From Halichoerus grypus (lineage: Eukaryota > Chordata > Mammalia > Carnivora > Phocidae): DNA of 64,000 nucleotides. Below the pieces are notes generated by a model that did no database searches, was not told the origin of the DNA, and saw only the letters and a list, made by a program, of their open reading frames with translations. Position numbers and translations under genes: made by a program. This document shows, one piece after another, positions 33,245 through 45,587 of this stretch; the first letter of the stretch is position 1; every line of letters begins with the position of its first letter. The stretch covers positions 168,484,437 to 168,548,436 of the forward strand of contig NC_135715.1 of assembly GCF_964656455.1 (NCBI RefSeq), written 5' to 3'.

Positions 33245-33712
33245 GAGCAGTAATTTACTGAACACTGACTCTGTCAGTGGCTGGACTAAGTACTGTAAGC
33301 ACATCTCACAACACTCACAGTCCTATGTGGAAAAGTTGGTTAAGAAGATAATGTCAGTGCAATGCTTTCGTACAATAGAGTTGCATTTGGGGTACCGCAA
33401 GAGTGGAGAAGATGAAAACCCACCCTATCCTGTGGTCTCAGGAAAGGCTTCCTGGCGATGACAATGTCTGAGCCCATTTTAGATACAAGAGTGAAGTGAG
33501 TTAGGTGAGGAGAAGTGAGAGGAACATTCTAGGCAAAGGCAGCAGCATGAACCAAAGAAGAATCAGAGTAAACCATGCTCTCTGTTGCAAACCACTAGAA
33601 TGTAAAGGTATAGAGGAGGTGGCAAGAGAAGAATCTACAGAGTTAGGTAGGAGCTAGTTCATGAAGATCTTGACTAGATTTGCTAAGGAGCTTTGACATT
33701 ATTCTGTAGGCC
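33245..33712 (-). repeat. L2 LINE (antisense)
   Basis: Antisense L2 features in order: 'gaacactgactctgtcagtg', 'gtctcaggaaaggcttcctg', 'gaggaacattctaggcaaag', 'gcagcagcatgaacc' and 'gttcatgaagatcttgacta'. Confidence 0.8.
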
Positions 33713-34204
33713 AGTGATTTTTAACTTATTTTAAAAAAAGAAGAACATCTTTTTGTTTGTTTTTTTGTTTTTGCAATAGAAGGCTACAGGGGAATCTCAT
33801 GTAATAAGAGTAGAGAGTAAGTGACCTCACACTCTCCTGTGTAGGGTTTACTAATTCCTTCTCCCCCACAGGGACCATTGAAGCAATTCCAAAGAAACCT
33901 CAGAATTTCAGGAATCTAGTTTGAAAACCATTGTTGCAGAGGATGAAGTTTGACTAGAGAGTTTTAAGCAGTTTTAAGCATTTAAAATGAAATGGAAGTA
34001 AGAATACCAGTTTTTGGGGCACTGAACTTGAGTTTTGAACTCAGCAAAATATCTCTATTTGATAGCAAACGTCTCATCTCAATTGTTTTGGGTTCTTTTA
34101 AGGTTGGACCTTTTGAGGTCTTTGTAAATGAAGAGTTTTATTCCATATGTCAGATGATTTGGTTGGTTAGGGTGGTTTCCCATCGGGCTACTATTTTAGA
34201 TCTC
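33713..34204. other. Unassigned; possible old DNA-transposon remnant at 33711-33935
   Basis: The stretch between 'ccagtgatttttaactt' and 'agtttgaaaaccattg' has ends that are roughly inverted copies, as in MER5/MER20-type hAT non-autonomous elements. The match is weak. The remainder is unassigned. Confidence 0.35.
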
Positions 34205-34565
34205 ACTGATAAGTTCTGTGCCAGGTTTTGAAGGTACTACATTAACATTGTCCCTACCTTCAGAGATCTCACAATCTAGTGAAGGTAACAGGAGATAAAT
34301 GAGATAATTTAGTAATGAGAAAAACTAGATCAATTAGTAATTATATGTCATAGTGATTAATATAATAATGTCAGTTATTATGTGCATAGTGGGGAAATCC
34401 TTCCAACAAGAGGTGATAATGGATTGGAACCTGAGACTGAGAGGAAATAGTCAGGGAGACATAGGAAGAAGACTAGTATGGGGAGATAAATAGCAGATGG
34501 GGAAGAGCATGGGCACAAGTACTTCTGAGCAGGGCATGCTTGGAGGACCTCAGTTACAACATTAC
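34205..34565 (-). repeat. L2 LINE (antisense), 3' part
   Basis: 'gttctgtgccaggttttgaa', 'caatctagtgaaggtaacag', 'gcagatggggaagagcatgg' and 'gagcagggcatgcttggag' follow antisense L2. Confidence 0.72.
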
Positions 34566-35084
34566 TGTACCTGGGGCTGTGCATCAGATGTGTCAGTTAG
34601 GGCTCAGGCAGGGAGTAGTATGAAATAAGGGATTTATCATAAGAATCAGACCTTACACAAGATTAAAATTGCATAAAAGTCTGTGGACATTTGTTAATCT
34701 TGGTGACTACCATCTCCGTAAGTTTGTAGTATAGAATCTGCTCATTGGCTTGAGGCCTCTGTCACTTAGCATGGTTGGCAGTCAGGAAGAAAAACTAGAA
34801 GTGGAATGCAAAAGAGACCAAATGGAACTTTTCAGCACATACGTATTGTCTCATCATCTGTAAACAATGACCTTCACAAGATAATGGCAGTTGCTTCACT
34901 TTTGCCTCCCGAATCTCTTGCAATCTCACTTTTGGTCAATTCTAACCTGGAACCCTATAGGAAACAGTTCCTAGTGTAACCAAGTTGACTAAAAAAAAAA
35001 TCTATCACACCACAATTCATGGTATACAACTCTTGAAAAATTGACATTTTATTGCCATTTATAGCTTTTAATCAAGACAACGAT
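34566..35084. other. Unassigned DNA splitting two L2 parts
   Basis: Not recognised; it may be inserted or strongly diverged sequence between the L2 segments. Confidence 0.4.
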
Positions 35085-35885
35085 ATCAGACTTGCATTTA
35101 GACTATGAAATATGAATAGTCAAGGCCTGGAGTTCAAAGTGGGGAGGTCATGTCTCAAAGCAATGAGGTTGATATGAAGCTGTTGTATTTATCCAAATGA
35201 AAGGAGATGATGATGCAAACTGAAGCATTAGTAATAATCAGAAAGACAGAGGAAATTGAGATGATACTCATGTTTCTGGTTTGGAAAATTATTTAGATGA
35301 TGATAGGACACATTACATTGGGAATTCAGTAGGAGGAGCTAGTTCATAAAGAAGAGAATTAAGGAGGTTCATTTTGGATAGAGTGAGTTTGATATATCTA
35401 GACAACACCTATCACTTAGTAAGTAGTAGGCAGTGAGAAATACAATTATGGATCTTGGCAAGGCAATATGGGCTAAAGGTAGAGATTTATTAGCTGTCAG
35501 CATTGAGGTGGTGGTTGAAGTTAATAAATGGGATCAGCCATGGAGACTACATAGCATGAGAACACCCAAGGCAACACCAACATTTAAGGATTATACAGAG
35601 GAAGGAGGGCCAGCAGACAGGAAAGGAATGCATGGGAACCGGGGAGTAGAAGCAAGAGTCTAGTAGGTTGAAAGCCAAGGTGGCAGAATATTTCCATATG
35701 GAGGGAAAATTCATTGTGTTTAACTTGTCACAAAGATAATGTTAAGAAAAGCATTGAGAAACACTTGTTTTTCAGTGAAGTCATGAAAGTAGAGCATGGT
35801 TTGAGGATTGAGAGAATGATAAGAAAATGGAGAAAGTCAATGTAGATTGAATTTTGGCTATGAATTAGAGAGAGGTAGAGAATGC
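35085..35885 (-). repeat. L2 LINE (antisense), ORF2 3' coding part
   Basis: Recognisable antisense L2 coding sequence: 'gatactcatgtttctggttt', 'ggaggttcattttggataga', 'gagtgagtttgatatatct' and 'gagcatggtttgaggattg'. Probably the same element as 34205-34565. The frame is destroyed. Confidence 0.72.
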
Positions 35886-37610
35886 TAAGGAAATATGTAG
35901 TAAGTAAATTTGAAGTTGTTTTTTAGTAACTTAAAATCATATCTTGCCACTATCACATATGTTCCTTAGTTGTGTGTTGTTTATTCTATGTGTACAATCT
36001 GCGTTATCTGAACCAGGTTGCAAGGAATAGGGGAATGATGCTAATTCATTGACTGGGTTGAAATTTGTTACTGATGACAATTTTCTTCCATACATAGAAT
36101 AAGTGAAGTGAAAAAGCTACTTTCAGGAAGTAAAATGTAATACCAGCAGTTAGTCTAACTCTTTCTGGTACAGGAGGGTAGAGTTCCAAAGTGCTTTAAA
36201 AACATTTATTTAGTAGAAAACTTGAGGCTACGTTATCATCAAATTTTCAGCCTCCTATGGTTGGACATGCTTTTTGATTTGATTCTTTATTATGGGTGAT
36301 GATTAAAGGTAATTTTATCTGAATATTACAAGCATGGAAATGAACAAGAAACCAAATGTTTTCCCACTTCCAGGATGTGAGTTATTTACCATTTTATAGC
36401 TGTAGGTTGAAGTCTTCTGTCTATGTTGACGATGTTCAAGCCATTGGCAAGTCTACATTTTCTAAAATCTCTAAAGTCATTTTCTAAAGTCACTAAAGTA
36501 TGTAGTGCTTATGGCCCCATAAGCCCATGTGCAGAAAAATTTCTCTAATGAAACATGACTTTTATTCCCACTAAGCTTGGCAGTATTTGGTTTGATCTCT
36601 ACATGCAGCACATCAAATTAGAGATTTATCATTAGTATCATTATGTACAGCTCCCATGTAAAGAATTGCTTATAGCTATCATGAAGCAAAATTCTTCCCT
36701 CCTACATAATATCTCATGGAAGTGCAATTCAAATTCTATTACAGCCAATTCCAGGGAGATGCTTCTTTTTTCATGTTGAAAATAGATTCAAATTTTTCCT
36801 TGAAATAGATGAACTCTTGGCTGAGGCTGACGCAGGTTTCAGATGGGATGGCATTGGACTTGGTATTACATAAACCGATTTTGGCTCTTATAATTATATC
36901 GGAGGTTAAACCAGAAACCTGAAGATGGAGAATATTGAAAAGAATATGTTTTGAAAACCACTTCTCATAAAATAGTTCTTTCTCAATGAACCTAAATAGG
37001 ATTTCTTCACCTTTTTTCAAATTGTTTAGTAAACCAGCTTGCTCTACACGAATGTGCTTTTCTTTACCTGAACCCAACTATGTTTAGATTTGGCCAGATG
37101 TTAGTTAATTGAAACTAATTACATTTCCAGAGTAATCCTAGCATCTGGAGTCAGTCAGGCTGTAGAGTAAAGCTGAACTGAAGCATGGTGTTGTCCCTGC
37201 CTCTCTCTAGCTGTTGCTGGAAAGGCAAGATTGGTGGTATAAGCACTTTGAAGTCAAATAATCCAATTCAGTGCATTTATTTTATTTTAATTCTGTTGTA
37301 AGTAGCAAGTAACACCCTGCGTGGTTATCGTTAAGCAGGGTTACCGTGTTTAGGCTAAAGAAAAAGTCCTGCAAACATATGAATGAAAAGCAGCATAGAG
37401 ATTATGTACTGCTTTTTATGAAACTGAATATGTTGTTGATGCTCTGCTTGCATACACATTAGAGTCTAACACATTTTCTCATGTGGTTGTAGTTCCAAGC
37501 CATTATCATCACACTTCGCATTCCAGAAAGGAGGTTTAGGATTTTTAGTCATAAATTTTGTTTCACAAAGTCTTAATGAAGAGACAGAAAAGATTTTAAA
37601 AATTGCCAGT
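35886..37610. other. Unique DNA; 112-codon open frame at 36739-37077
   Basis: I recognise no repeat. The minus-strand frame 37077-36739 has no convincing acceptor or donor and no recognised similarity. It is reported only because it is long for AT-rich non-repeat DNA. Confidence 0.4.
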
Positions 37611-37822
37611 TTTTATTTTTTTATTTTTTATTTTTTTAAAGATTTTATTTGTTTATTTGACAGAGAGATAGCGAGAGCAGGAACATAAGCAGGGGGAGTG
37701 GGAGAGGGAGAAGCAGGCTTCCCATGGAGCAGGGAGCCTGATGTGGGACTTGATCCCAGGACCCTGGGATCATGACCTGAGCCGAAGGCAGACGCTTAAC
37801 GACTGAGCCACCCAGGTGCCCC
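37611..37822 (-). mobile_element. Can-SINE (minus)
   Basis: A full-length young-looking copy with 'gacagagagatagcgagagc', 'gcagggagcctgatgtggga', 'ccaggaccctgggatcatga' and head 'gagccacccaggtgcccc'. The tail complement is a long T-rich run. No clear TSD. Confidence 0.95.
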
Positions 37823-39340
37823 TGTACCAGGAGTATTCTTAAATGTTGTTTAATTTGATAACTCTCATGAAGCAATTGTCATTGGTAACCTCATAGTAGT
37901 GGTATATTATGATTTTTATATTTGTCAATGTCAGCACTTTACGTTAAGTCAATCAGAACTTAGTAAGAATCTGTAGAAATATTATTGGGTCTGGCTATTT
38001 CAGGCCAAGGAAAGAACGTGTGCAAGAAGACCTATATGAGTAGAATGTAGGGAATTGTGGCGTACTTATGGTGTGTATACCAAGGGAGCAATCAGGGATA
38101 AGGCTAGACAAGTGTGTCAGGGTGAGGTAAAGAAATGTGATCTCCTGTCAGATTTTGGCAAGTAGCTGAAAGCTCTCTACTCCTGCCTTTAGGTTAAGGA
38201 ATCAAATGCCTATTGCTGGATCACTATGCATATGAAGAGCCATTTGGTATAGTGTTAAATTCATTAGCATTGGAGTCACACAAAGGTCAGTTTAAGTTCC
38301 ATATCTTACTTTCACTAGCTGAACAACCTTGTTACCAGTAACTTAACTATACAGGAAAGTATCTGTAAACTACGCAAATATATTTTATAAACCCAAATTA
38401 ATGTATCTCCAATTTAATCCACCTTTAGCCAGTTTCAAAATATACCAGTAGCTACTCTAAAGCCACCAGACATAAGGGGAAATATAATAGAAGAAGAGAT
38501 GGAATAGAAAAATAGAGCAATTTTTATAAAATTTACAAAATACATGACTATGTACAGGTATTACTAGGACCTTTCGCCAGGGTCTTAGAAGTGGCCCGTG
38601 CAAGTGAGGGGTCCTACAGCATAAGCTTCTTTAAGTTTGGATCGAATCTGCCTCCCTCAAAGGACACAGGAACACATCTGCAAATGGAATCCCAGGGAAG
38701 GCGCAGGTATCCCAGAGCTCCCCAAACAATGCAAAGTAAGTCTAATGACAACCTTAGGCTACCTATAAATACTGACACTCTACTCGCGCAGTGCCACGCT
38801 GACCTAGAAAGCCACAAATAGACTCTCCCTGATGGGTGTGCCAACTGGATGTCAAGGATGATTAGTGAGAAAGGAAAGAAGCCCTCCTTCCCCCACTGAC
38901 TTCAGGGACATGCAGCGCAGAGTGTGACAGAGGTCTGGAAGGCAGCCACCACATGGTCTGGAGGGTGTGTGTCCCTGCAGAATTACAATTATCTCTTTCA
39001 CTTTGAAAAGTTGTCCACCTGTGCCTTTACAGACTTCTCTGTCTTCTGCACAGTTTTCCAATTTTTACTGCACATAGACTTGTTCCACTGGAGGGCTTGT
39101 TTCTATGAGATTGAGGCTTGTTCCTTAGTCTTTCATTTTACTCCTCAGTTTCATTATTACAGATGTTACACGGCAATCCAGTGTGGCAAATGTGAGATAT
39201 ATCCTTGCCTCTATTTAGTATTTGTTGGTTTGTTCTCCATTTCCTAAGTATATAATAACTCTGGAATGCGTGTGGACCTAAAGTGCTGGATAGAAAGCAA
39301 ATTTTCAAGGGGAATGGGTAAGGACTTGGTCAAATTTTTA
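37823..39340. other. Unassigned DNA
   Basis: Part of 38540-38840 has features of an old repeat (short CpG-bearing stretch, 'gaatctgcctccctcaaagg') but no family is assigned. Overlapping frames on both strands at 38591-38844 cancel each other as evidence. No gene seen. Confidence 0.4.
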
Positions 39341-39520
39341 TTAGCTGTGTGTGCCCAGGCAAGTCAGCCTCTCTGAGCCTCGGTTTCTTTTCCTCAATAT
39401 TGAGAAAATAAGATCTTTCTGACTCTACAAAAACAGTTATGAAGATTATCAAATAAGGTCGTGTATGGAGAAGTGATTTCTAAAGTATAACTGCTGATGT
39501 GGGTAGGGGTGACTATTTCA
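39341..39520 (+). repeat. MIR SINE (sense)
   Basis: 'agctgtgtgtgcccaggcaa', 'gtcagcctctctgagcctc' and 'ggtttcttttcctcaatatt' match the MIR core; the 3' part is diverged. Confidence 0.75.
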
Positions 39521-39834
39521 CCTTCTTGCTTTGGCACCTTCTTGTTCTTGCCACTCAATGGTAATCTTATAGTGTTTCACTATTGGGCGCCCAAAGAAAC
39601 AATGTCTAAGTAGGCGTCTAATTAATAACTAAATGTCTCCACTGTATTGATTATAGTGGGGGGTTTTTTGTCTTTTTTTTTTTTGTAAATGGGTTTTGAG
39701 TAAGAAGAACATAATTTGGACAATAAGGTGTCAAGTCCGATAACAAGGAATGAATGTAGGCAGAGAATCACACAGTGGCATGAAGCATCGAGGGCTATGG
39801 TGTATTTAATGGAGTTAGGTGAAACATTAAAAAA
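39521..39834. other. Unassigned short stretch
   Basis: Contains a G6 run and a T12 run near 39658-39684 and nothing else recognised. Confidence 0.45.
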
Positions 39835-39990
39835 TTCAACAAATGTATACTTAATGTCAATTATATGCCCTCAACATTGTTTGGGTGCTTGGAATGCATT
39901 ATTAAGCAAACTGAGCTAAGAGTCTGTCCTTGTGGAGCTTATATTCTAGTGATTCAGAGTAATTGAGAAAGGCAATGCTATGGCAGACTT
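39835..39990 (-). repeat. L2 3'-end fragment (antisense)
   Basis: 'tgtccttgtggagcttatat' followed by 'tctagtgattcagagtaatt' is the classic antisense L2 end. Confidence 0.72.
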
Positions 39991-40355
39991 ATACAGAATT
40001 TTGGAAATTTTAACAAAATATTTGGGAGGAAAATGAAGAACAATTTATGGATTCGGCTAGTTCCTGATTCAGTCCAACTCTAGAATTTCATTGTAAAACA
40101 AACTTGGGTTGGGGTAGTCTTCTTGGAAGAATGTGGCAGTTGACGAATCTTGAACTGAACTACATGTAAAAGATAGCAAATTGTTTCAATTTAGATTTCA
40201 TATTTGTTTGAAATGACTTTGGGGAAGAGGTGATGGAGGTATGGATTCTAAAGCCCCCTCTCCCCTATTCCAAGCTACCCCTTATTTCCACCACTGAGCT
40301 AATTATTTCAGGCCAAAGTGAATTTGTTGAGTTATTAAATTGCTAATAAAATTCA
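39991..40355. other. Unassigned DNA
   Basis: Nothing recognised. Confidence 0.45.
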
Positions 40356-40505
40356 ATGATTTACTCATTATTTATTTATTCATTCAAAAACCAACACACA
40401 TCTATAATATACCAGTTATTGTGTTAGATGGTAATGAAACAACATAATATGAAAAACAAAAAGACTAACATTTTTGCCTTTAGAGGATTTATAGTTCATA
40501 ATTAC
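40356..40505 (-). repeat. L2 3'-end fragment (antisense)
   Basis: 'tttatttattcattcaaaaa', 'tataccagttattgtgtta' and 'gcctttagaggatttatagt' follow antisense L2 order. Confidence 0.62.
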
Positions 40506-42884
40506 ATTTTTAAATTCCATATGATCCATATCATAATGTGAAGGTCATTAGTAGAGACAGCTTTCTATCTCATGTCTCAATGTGTAAAATATAAATCATT
40601 TTAGGTGCTATTAGCAAGAACTATTTCTCTATGTAAATTATTCACTCCTACCGGAAATGTTTAGATTGCATCTTCTATACTGCTTGGGGAATTGAATTAG
40701 ACATGGAGGATATATTCAGATATTAAAATGTGTAGACCATTTCACCTATCGTAAGATAAATGTTTAAAAAAAATCTCAGCATGTCAGCATAAGCCACCCA
40801 TCTATGACTAAGAACTCTACAGATAGAAGGTGAGAGAAGAAAAGAACGAATAAGCAAGAACAATGGCATACTGAAAGTCTCATAAAACTTATGCTGCAAT
40901 AGAAGATCAGCAAATTTAGTGTTTAGATCTCTCAGACACATAAAGGAAGAATAGGGTGAAAAACATCAAAGTGCTAATCAGGAAGTCACATTAATATTTG
41001 TCTTACAGCAGAATGCTGGTATTGTATGGAGGTAGATAAGTTTTAGTGCACTTGGAGTAAGTTTCAGTAATTCTAGATCTCTTCTTTGGATTGAAAATTT
41101 GTAGCTGAAACACTTTTCCTTTTTTTCCAATTTTCATACGTATCAAGTTTATTGTTTTCTCTTTGGAGGTGCTTCTAAGTTCTTTGGAATGAGAGGAACT
41201 CACTTGATTATCAACATTTTTTACAGTTCTTCACAATCTTGCTGTCAGTTCAACTTTTAGAATCAGTTAATAATAAAAAATGTAACATTCAGTAGATACT
41301 ATGCTTTCAGGAAATATTTTAAATACATTTGTGTATTTATTAGTGTCCGTATACATTTGAAAGTACATTTATGTACAAAAGATGTTTTATTCATTCTCCT
41401 AACAATGTTGCCTTTACCTTTGGATTTGAAGACCCTTAATTACTCCACAGAGTTCCCCAGGGATTTATGACTCCTAGAGTAGGAAATAGTTCTGTGATTC
41501 CCATTGGAAGATTCTAGAACAGCATCCATATATATTCCACAAATGACTATAAGAATATAATCATTGATATTTTATCTTCTGATTTGTACAGCTATGTTAT
41601 CTTCTTTTGTTCAGTGGTCCATGGAGACCACTTGGCCATGTATTGCCATTCATTTACTGCCCTGGGCCCTGGGGCTTCTTAGATCTCAGAGTTCCAGAAC
41701 TTCCTGTGATTTTAGAATTAGGACCTTAAAGGATAGCTACAGATTGGCTCTCCCACAGTCACACAGGCCTGCCATTGCCATGACTTAAAGAAAATCTTGG
41801 GTTTTTCCTAAATACACTCTATAAACCACTTTCTAACCTCTGGAAACTTGTAGGCTAAATACATAAACTTGAGAATATCAAATGATGCCAGGGATGTAGG
41901 TTAATAAAGTATTTAGTTAGGAGAGCAGGCAGAAAAATAGATAAGGGGACTGTAATTGTACACCACTTGTAAAAGACCATGGTTGTATCAAAGACTTCTA
42001 TTTATTTCATGACATATTGTAAGGATTAATAAACCAGTGAGCCCCTGAGAAAATTCATGCATAGCTAAGGCCCAAAAGTAGTTCAGAATGAGGCAGTGGA
42101 ATCCTCTGCAAATGCAAAAGTCCTTCCTAACCCCTAAATGCTAACTACTGACTCCATGTAGAGACAACTTGCTCTAAACTAGACTCTGGGTGTCCTCGGC
42201 CCTTGCCAAGTGTCATTTAATTAGAGGGATTTTGTTTAGTTACTCTACTGTTGAGAATCCTGTCTTACTGGTCATGGAATTGCTCTGTTGAGCTAAAAGG
42301 CAAAGTGACAATAATTGAAAACAAAACGTCTTTGTTCCCTTTCCCTCTGAGCAACAGACTGCACCTTACAAGCACCATATTGGTGGAGGCGGCCTCTTTA
42401 TTAAGCCTGCTGACAGAGGCATTCTGGCATATTTATAACAGCTGAGGATAGCATGCCCTGAAGAGTGAACTTAATTCTTAGACTGCCAGGTAGTCTTCTG
42501 TGAATGACAGTGATTTGTCCCTTGTGATTTCTTTTTCATCCTTACTGACTATTCATAAAGCCACATTTGACAGCCTAATTTTATATAGCTAATAACAACA
42601 CTAAGGAGCAATGTGATTTTAGAATGTCCATTAGACTTTTTCATGTTAAACTATTTTTAATAAACAGTACTTTTCAATCCCCATCTTTTATAGCTTACCA
42701 AAATTTGATTACAGTGTTTATGACTTTTATTAAATAATCTTTCAGAAATGCAAGGTAAGGATCATGTAAACTATCCTTGATTCTATTTGGCGTTAAGTAA
42801 AACATGAATTTGGGTGTATCCTAGGAAAATTCTTAGGTAATGCAGTGGTTGCATTAAAGGAATAATTTATTCCATATTTTATCC
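40506..42884. other. Mostly unique DNA; conserved-looking piece at 42240-42450
   Basis: Short minus-strand frames at 40723-40941 and 41003-41203 are unsupported. The segment 42330-42450 combines CCATATTGG (a CArG-like box, 42376-42384) with a GC-richer core and no visible repeat. No gene seen. Confidence 0.45.
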
Positions 42885-43175
42885 AACAAATATTTTATTT
42901 TCTGCTATGGAAAGTAAAAGACACCATATTAGGAATTGGGTATATAAGCTGATTTCATGAAACATACTCTGAGCCCTCAAAGAACTCATAGTTAAGGAAG
43001 AAGAAAAGCACTTTTCTTCATCATGCCATGACATAGGTACCAATGTGATCCTCATTTTACAGATTAAAAAACTGAGGCTGAGAAAAATTAAATGACTTGC
43101 CAAAGACCGCACTGCTAACACCTGTTAGGATTCAGTCCCAGGTGGTTTGATGATAGTGTCTAGGATCTTACACAC
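42885..43175 (-). repeat. L2 and/or MIR composite (antisense)
   Basis: 42885-43000 resembles the antisense L2 end ('ccaacaaatattttattttc', 'gagccctcaaagaactcata'). 43045-43175 is MIR-like ('cctcattttacagattaaaa', 'actgaggctgagaaaaatt', 'gacttgccaaagaccgcact'). Confidence 0.75.
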
Positions 43176-44330
43176 AATAATATATTTCCTCTCAGAGTTG
43201 TGTCTAGAGATAAACTGCATTTATATCTCTCTTTATTCTGGTTTTTACACTAAATTCCTTCATATTCTTCCAATCAGTTATGCTTCTCTGTAGTATTTCT
43301 GTTCATTGTCCATAGGTGATATTTACACTCAGAGGTAGTGAGAACAGAAGTGAGGGAGAGAAAATCGTTTGCTGTTCTTTTTATCCCAATCTAATAAAAT
43401 GTTTCCTTAGACTGAAGCTATGCTCAGGGACCACAGGTCATCTTTTCATCATTTCTAGCCCTCAGCTATATTTTACTTTTATGTGCTATTGGACTCCCAT
43501 AGGCACCCTTTAAGGAATTTGTTTCCATTACGGGACATGGTCTCCGCCGGCTTTGCCACTCAAAGGTCAAGCTTCCGTGCTCGATAAATAACTTTACTTT
43601 GTCTTTTGTTTTCATGTGGATTTGACTTTAGAATTATATATATATCCTCCCTTCAATTCATTTAGCCAGCGCCATTAATGTTAAGAGGGGGAAGTATCAT
43701 CTTCACGGTTGAAACCCCCTTCCTGGGACTGGATTCCTCCAAAGATGGGTGGGTGCATCAAGGCTGATGCACATATCATGGTCAGAACAGATGATTTGAT
43801 GGTTAACTTTAGAGTGGTGGTGTGCTCATGTCACTTTTTCAAGGACAGTTGTCCTCTAGAATATCCAGAGACATAGAATTGCCTTCTCTTTTTTGGAGTT
43901 TTCAGGTCAAGAGGAGAGTTTTCAAAGACGAGAGGACTGATTCGTTCCACAGCAGGATAACCTGTCAGAAGCACGGTTCCAAATCAAGTCACCTTATCAT
44001 TCAGCTACAGAGCTCAAGGATGTTTTCTTCTACAATCTCTATAATGTAAATAGAGAAATTATTTTTTTGCTTTTTAATGAATTTCAGGCATAGATCTTGG
44101 AAAAATCTGGCCCAACTCTCATATTCTTTGGCAGCTCACATATATCTTTCACCCATGAGACTGCTGGAGTTGTTCCAAATGGACATACTCTAAGACCAAT
44201 TTTCCTAGCATTAGCTTTTGTACTTTTTAAACGTACTATCTCTGAACTCTTTTAAAAAGGAATGTCACAGTTATGATTTTTCTCTTTTAGGTCACTCTAA
44301 TAAAAGATAATGATACCAAGGATGAAAAAT
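43176..44330. other. Unique DNA with a CpG-bearing segment at 43530-43590
   Basis: No repeat is identified with confidence. The segment 43530-43620 holds five CpGs, CCGCCGG and a CAAAGGTCA nuclear-receptor-type half-site, followed by 'gataaataactttactttgt', which could also be a diverged LTR end. Confidence 0.4.
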
Positions 44331-44334
44331 AACT

Positions 44335-44540
44335 TTCACGAATTAAGTATTCACCATGTGGCCAGCACTGTGCCAAGTATTTTGCATAAATTATATCATG
44401 CATTAGGGAGGAAGGATTTTAATCCCCATTCATCAGATGAGGACATTGGGGCATGAAAAGGATAAATAACGTGCCCAACATCATAGACCATAGACAATCT
44501 GATTCCAAAACCTACATTCTCATCCTCTATGTTCAGTGTT
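44335..44540 (-). repeat. MIR SINE (antisense)
   Basis: 'caccatgtggccagcactgt', 'gccaagtattttgcataaat', 'ttaatccccattcatcagat' and 'gcccaacatcatagacc' follow the antisense MIR order. Confidence 0.78.
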
Positions 44541-44579
44541 TGAAGTATTTCCTGCTTCCCACGTTTGAAGTATTTCCTG
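44538..44579. repeat. 25-bp-period tandem duplication
   Basis: 'gtttgaagtatttcctg' occurs at 44538-44554 and 44563-44579, separated by 8 bp. Confidence 0.9.
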
Positions 44580-44689
44580 TTTTTCTAAACACATTCTATT
44601 GCCATTCAATTTCTCGTCAGAATGGTTTTTAAATTGCACCCACAGACCTATTTTCTTCTTTTATACAGTATTTATAGTAGCTGATTTTG

Positions 44690-44890
44690 ATAGCTGAGAA
44701 TAGTACCATATAAATAATGATGTAAGACCTCAGGCAAATCACTTAACCCCTCTGAACTTCAGTTTCCTCATTTGTAAGATGATGAAATAATAATACTTGC
44801 CTCACAGGATTGTTCAAAGATCAAATGCAATAATGCAAGTGAAGTATTCTCCATGAATAAATGTTAGCTCAATTCTCATCCTTTCTCATC
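44690..44890 (+). repeat. MIR SINE (sense)
   Basis: 'cctcaggcaaatcacttaac', 'ccctctgaacttcagtttcc', 'tcatttgtaagatgatgaa' and 'cctcacaggattgttcaaag' are near-consensus MIR. Confidence 0.86.
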
Positions 44891-45104
44891 CCGTTCCTTC
44901 TAAGTCCAAGGATAAGGAAACATGGCAAGACTCATGGTAAATTTGAATACTATCAGGATTCCTGATTGATTAAATCATTAATTTCTCATTTAATTAGCCA
45001 AAGGATTTGAAGCAGCTTGAAGAATGTAAGAGAAATATAATCATTATAAACATGTTATGTTTCCTTGATTTTACCCTGTTACTCCCTATTCTCCCTACTA
45101 TTCT
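44891..45104. other. Unassigned spacer
   Basis: Nothing recognised. Confidence 0.45.
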
Positions 45105-45218
45105 CCCTATTTATTTCACTCATTCGTTCTGGTAGTCATTCAGTCAGTTATTCCTTCAGTATTGATTGCATACCTATTGTTTGCCAGACATGGTTTTGCA
45201 TGCTCCACTACTCATCTT
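45105..45218 (-). repeat. L2 3'-end fragment (antisense)
   Basis: 'tatttcactcattcgttctg' to 'gtttgccagacatggttttg' resembles the antisense L2 start ('ttcattcaacaaatatttatt ... gtgccaggcac'). Confidence 0.6.
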
Positions 45219-45367
45219 ATAAATCCTCTTCTATTGTCTAATTTTTTTTCCTCCCTCCCTGTCTGTAGTAGTCCCTGCTTCTTTTAACCTTGCATTCACT
45301 TGTCAACTACTGTAACCCAATTTCTGACTAACAACTTCTTCTTTTTTTTTATCCCAAACAACTTCCT

Positions 45368-45587
45368 TTTTCTTTTTTTAAAAATATTTATTTATTTACT
45401 TTTGAAGAGAGCGAAAGAGAGCATGCGCAGGAGAGGGACAGGGAGACTTGAGAGAGAGAAGCTCAAGCAGACTCCCTGCTGAGTGTGGAGCCTGGGAGGG
45501 GGGGCTTGATCTCAGACTCTGAGGTCGTTACCTGAGCTGAAATCAAGAGTCGGAGGTTTAATCGACTGAGCCATTCAGGCAGTCCCT
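45368..45587 (-). mobile_element. Older Can-SINE (minus) inserted in L2
   Basis: Tail complement 'aaaaatatttatttatttac', diverged body with 'gagagcatgcgcaggagagg', 'ctgagctgaaatcaagagtc' and head 'actgagccattcaggcagtc'. It is the older, more mutated subfamily. L2 sequence resumes on its right, which gives the relative age. Confidence 0.92.

Noticed and set aside
38591..38844. Mutually overlapping 76-codon frames on opposite strands
   Set aside because: Mirror frames in a slightly GC-richer patch; no evidence favours either.
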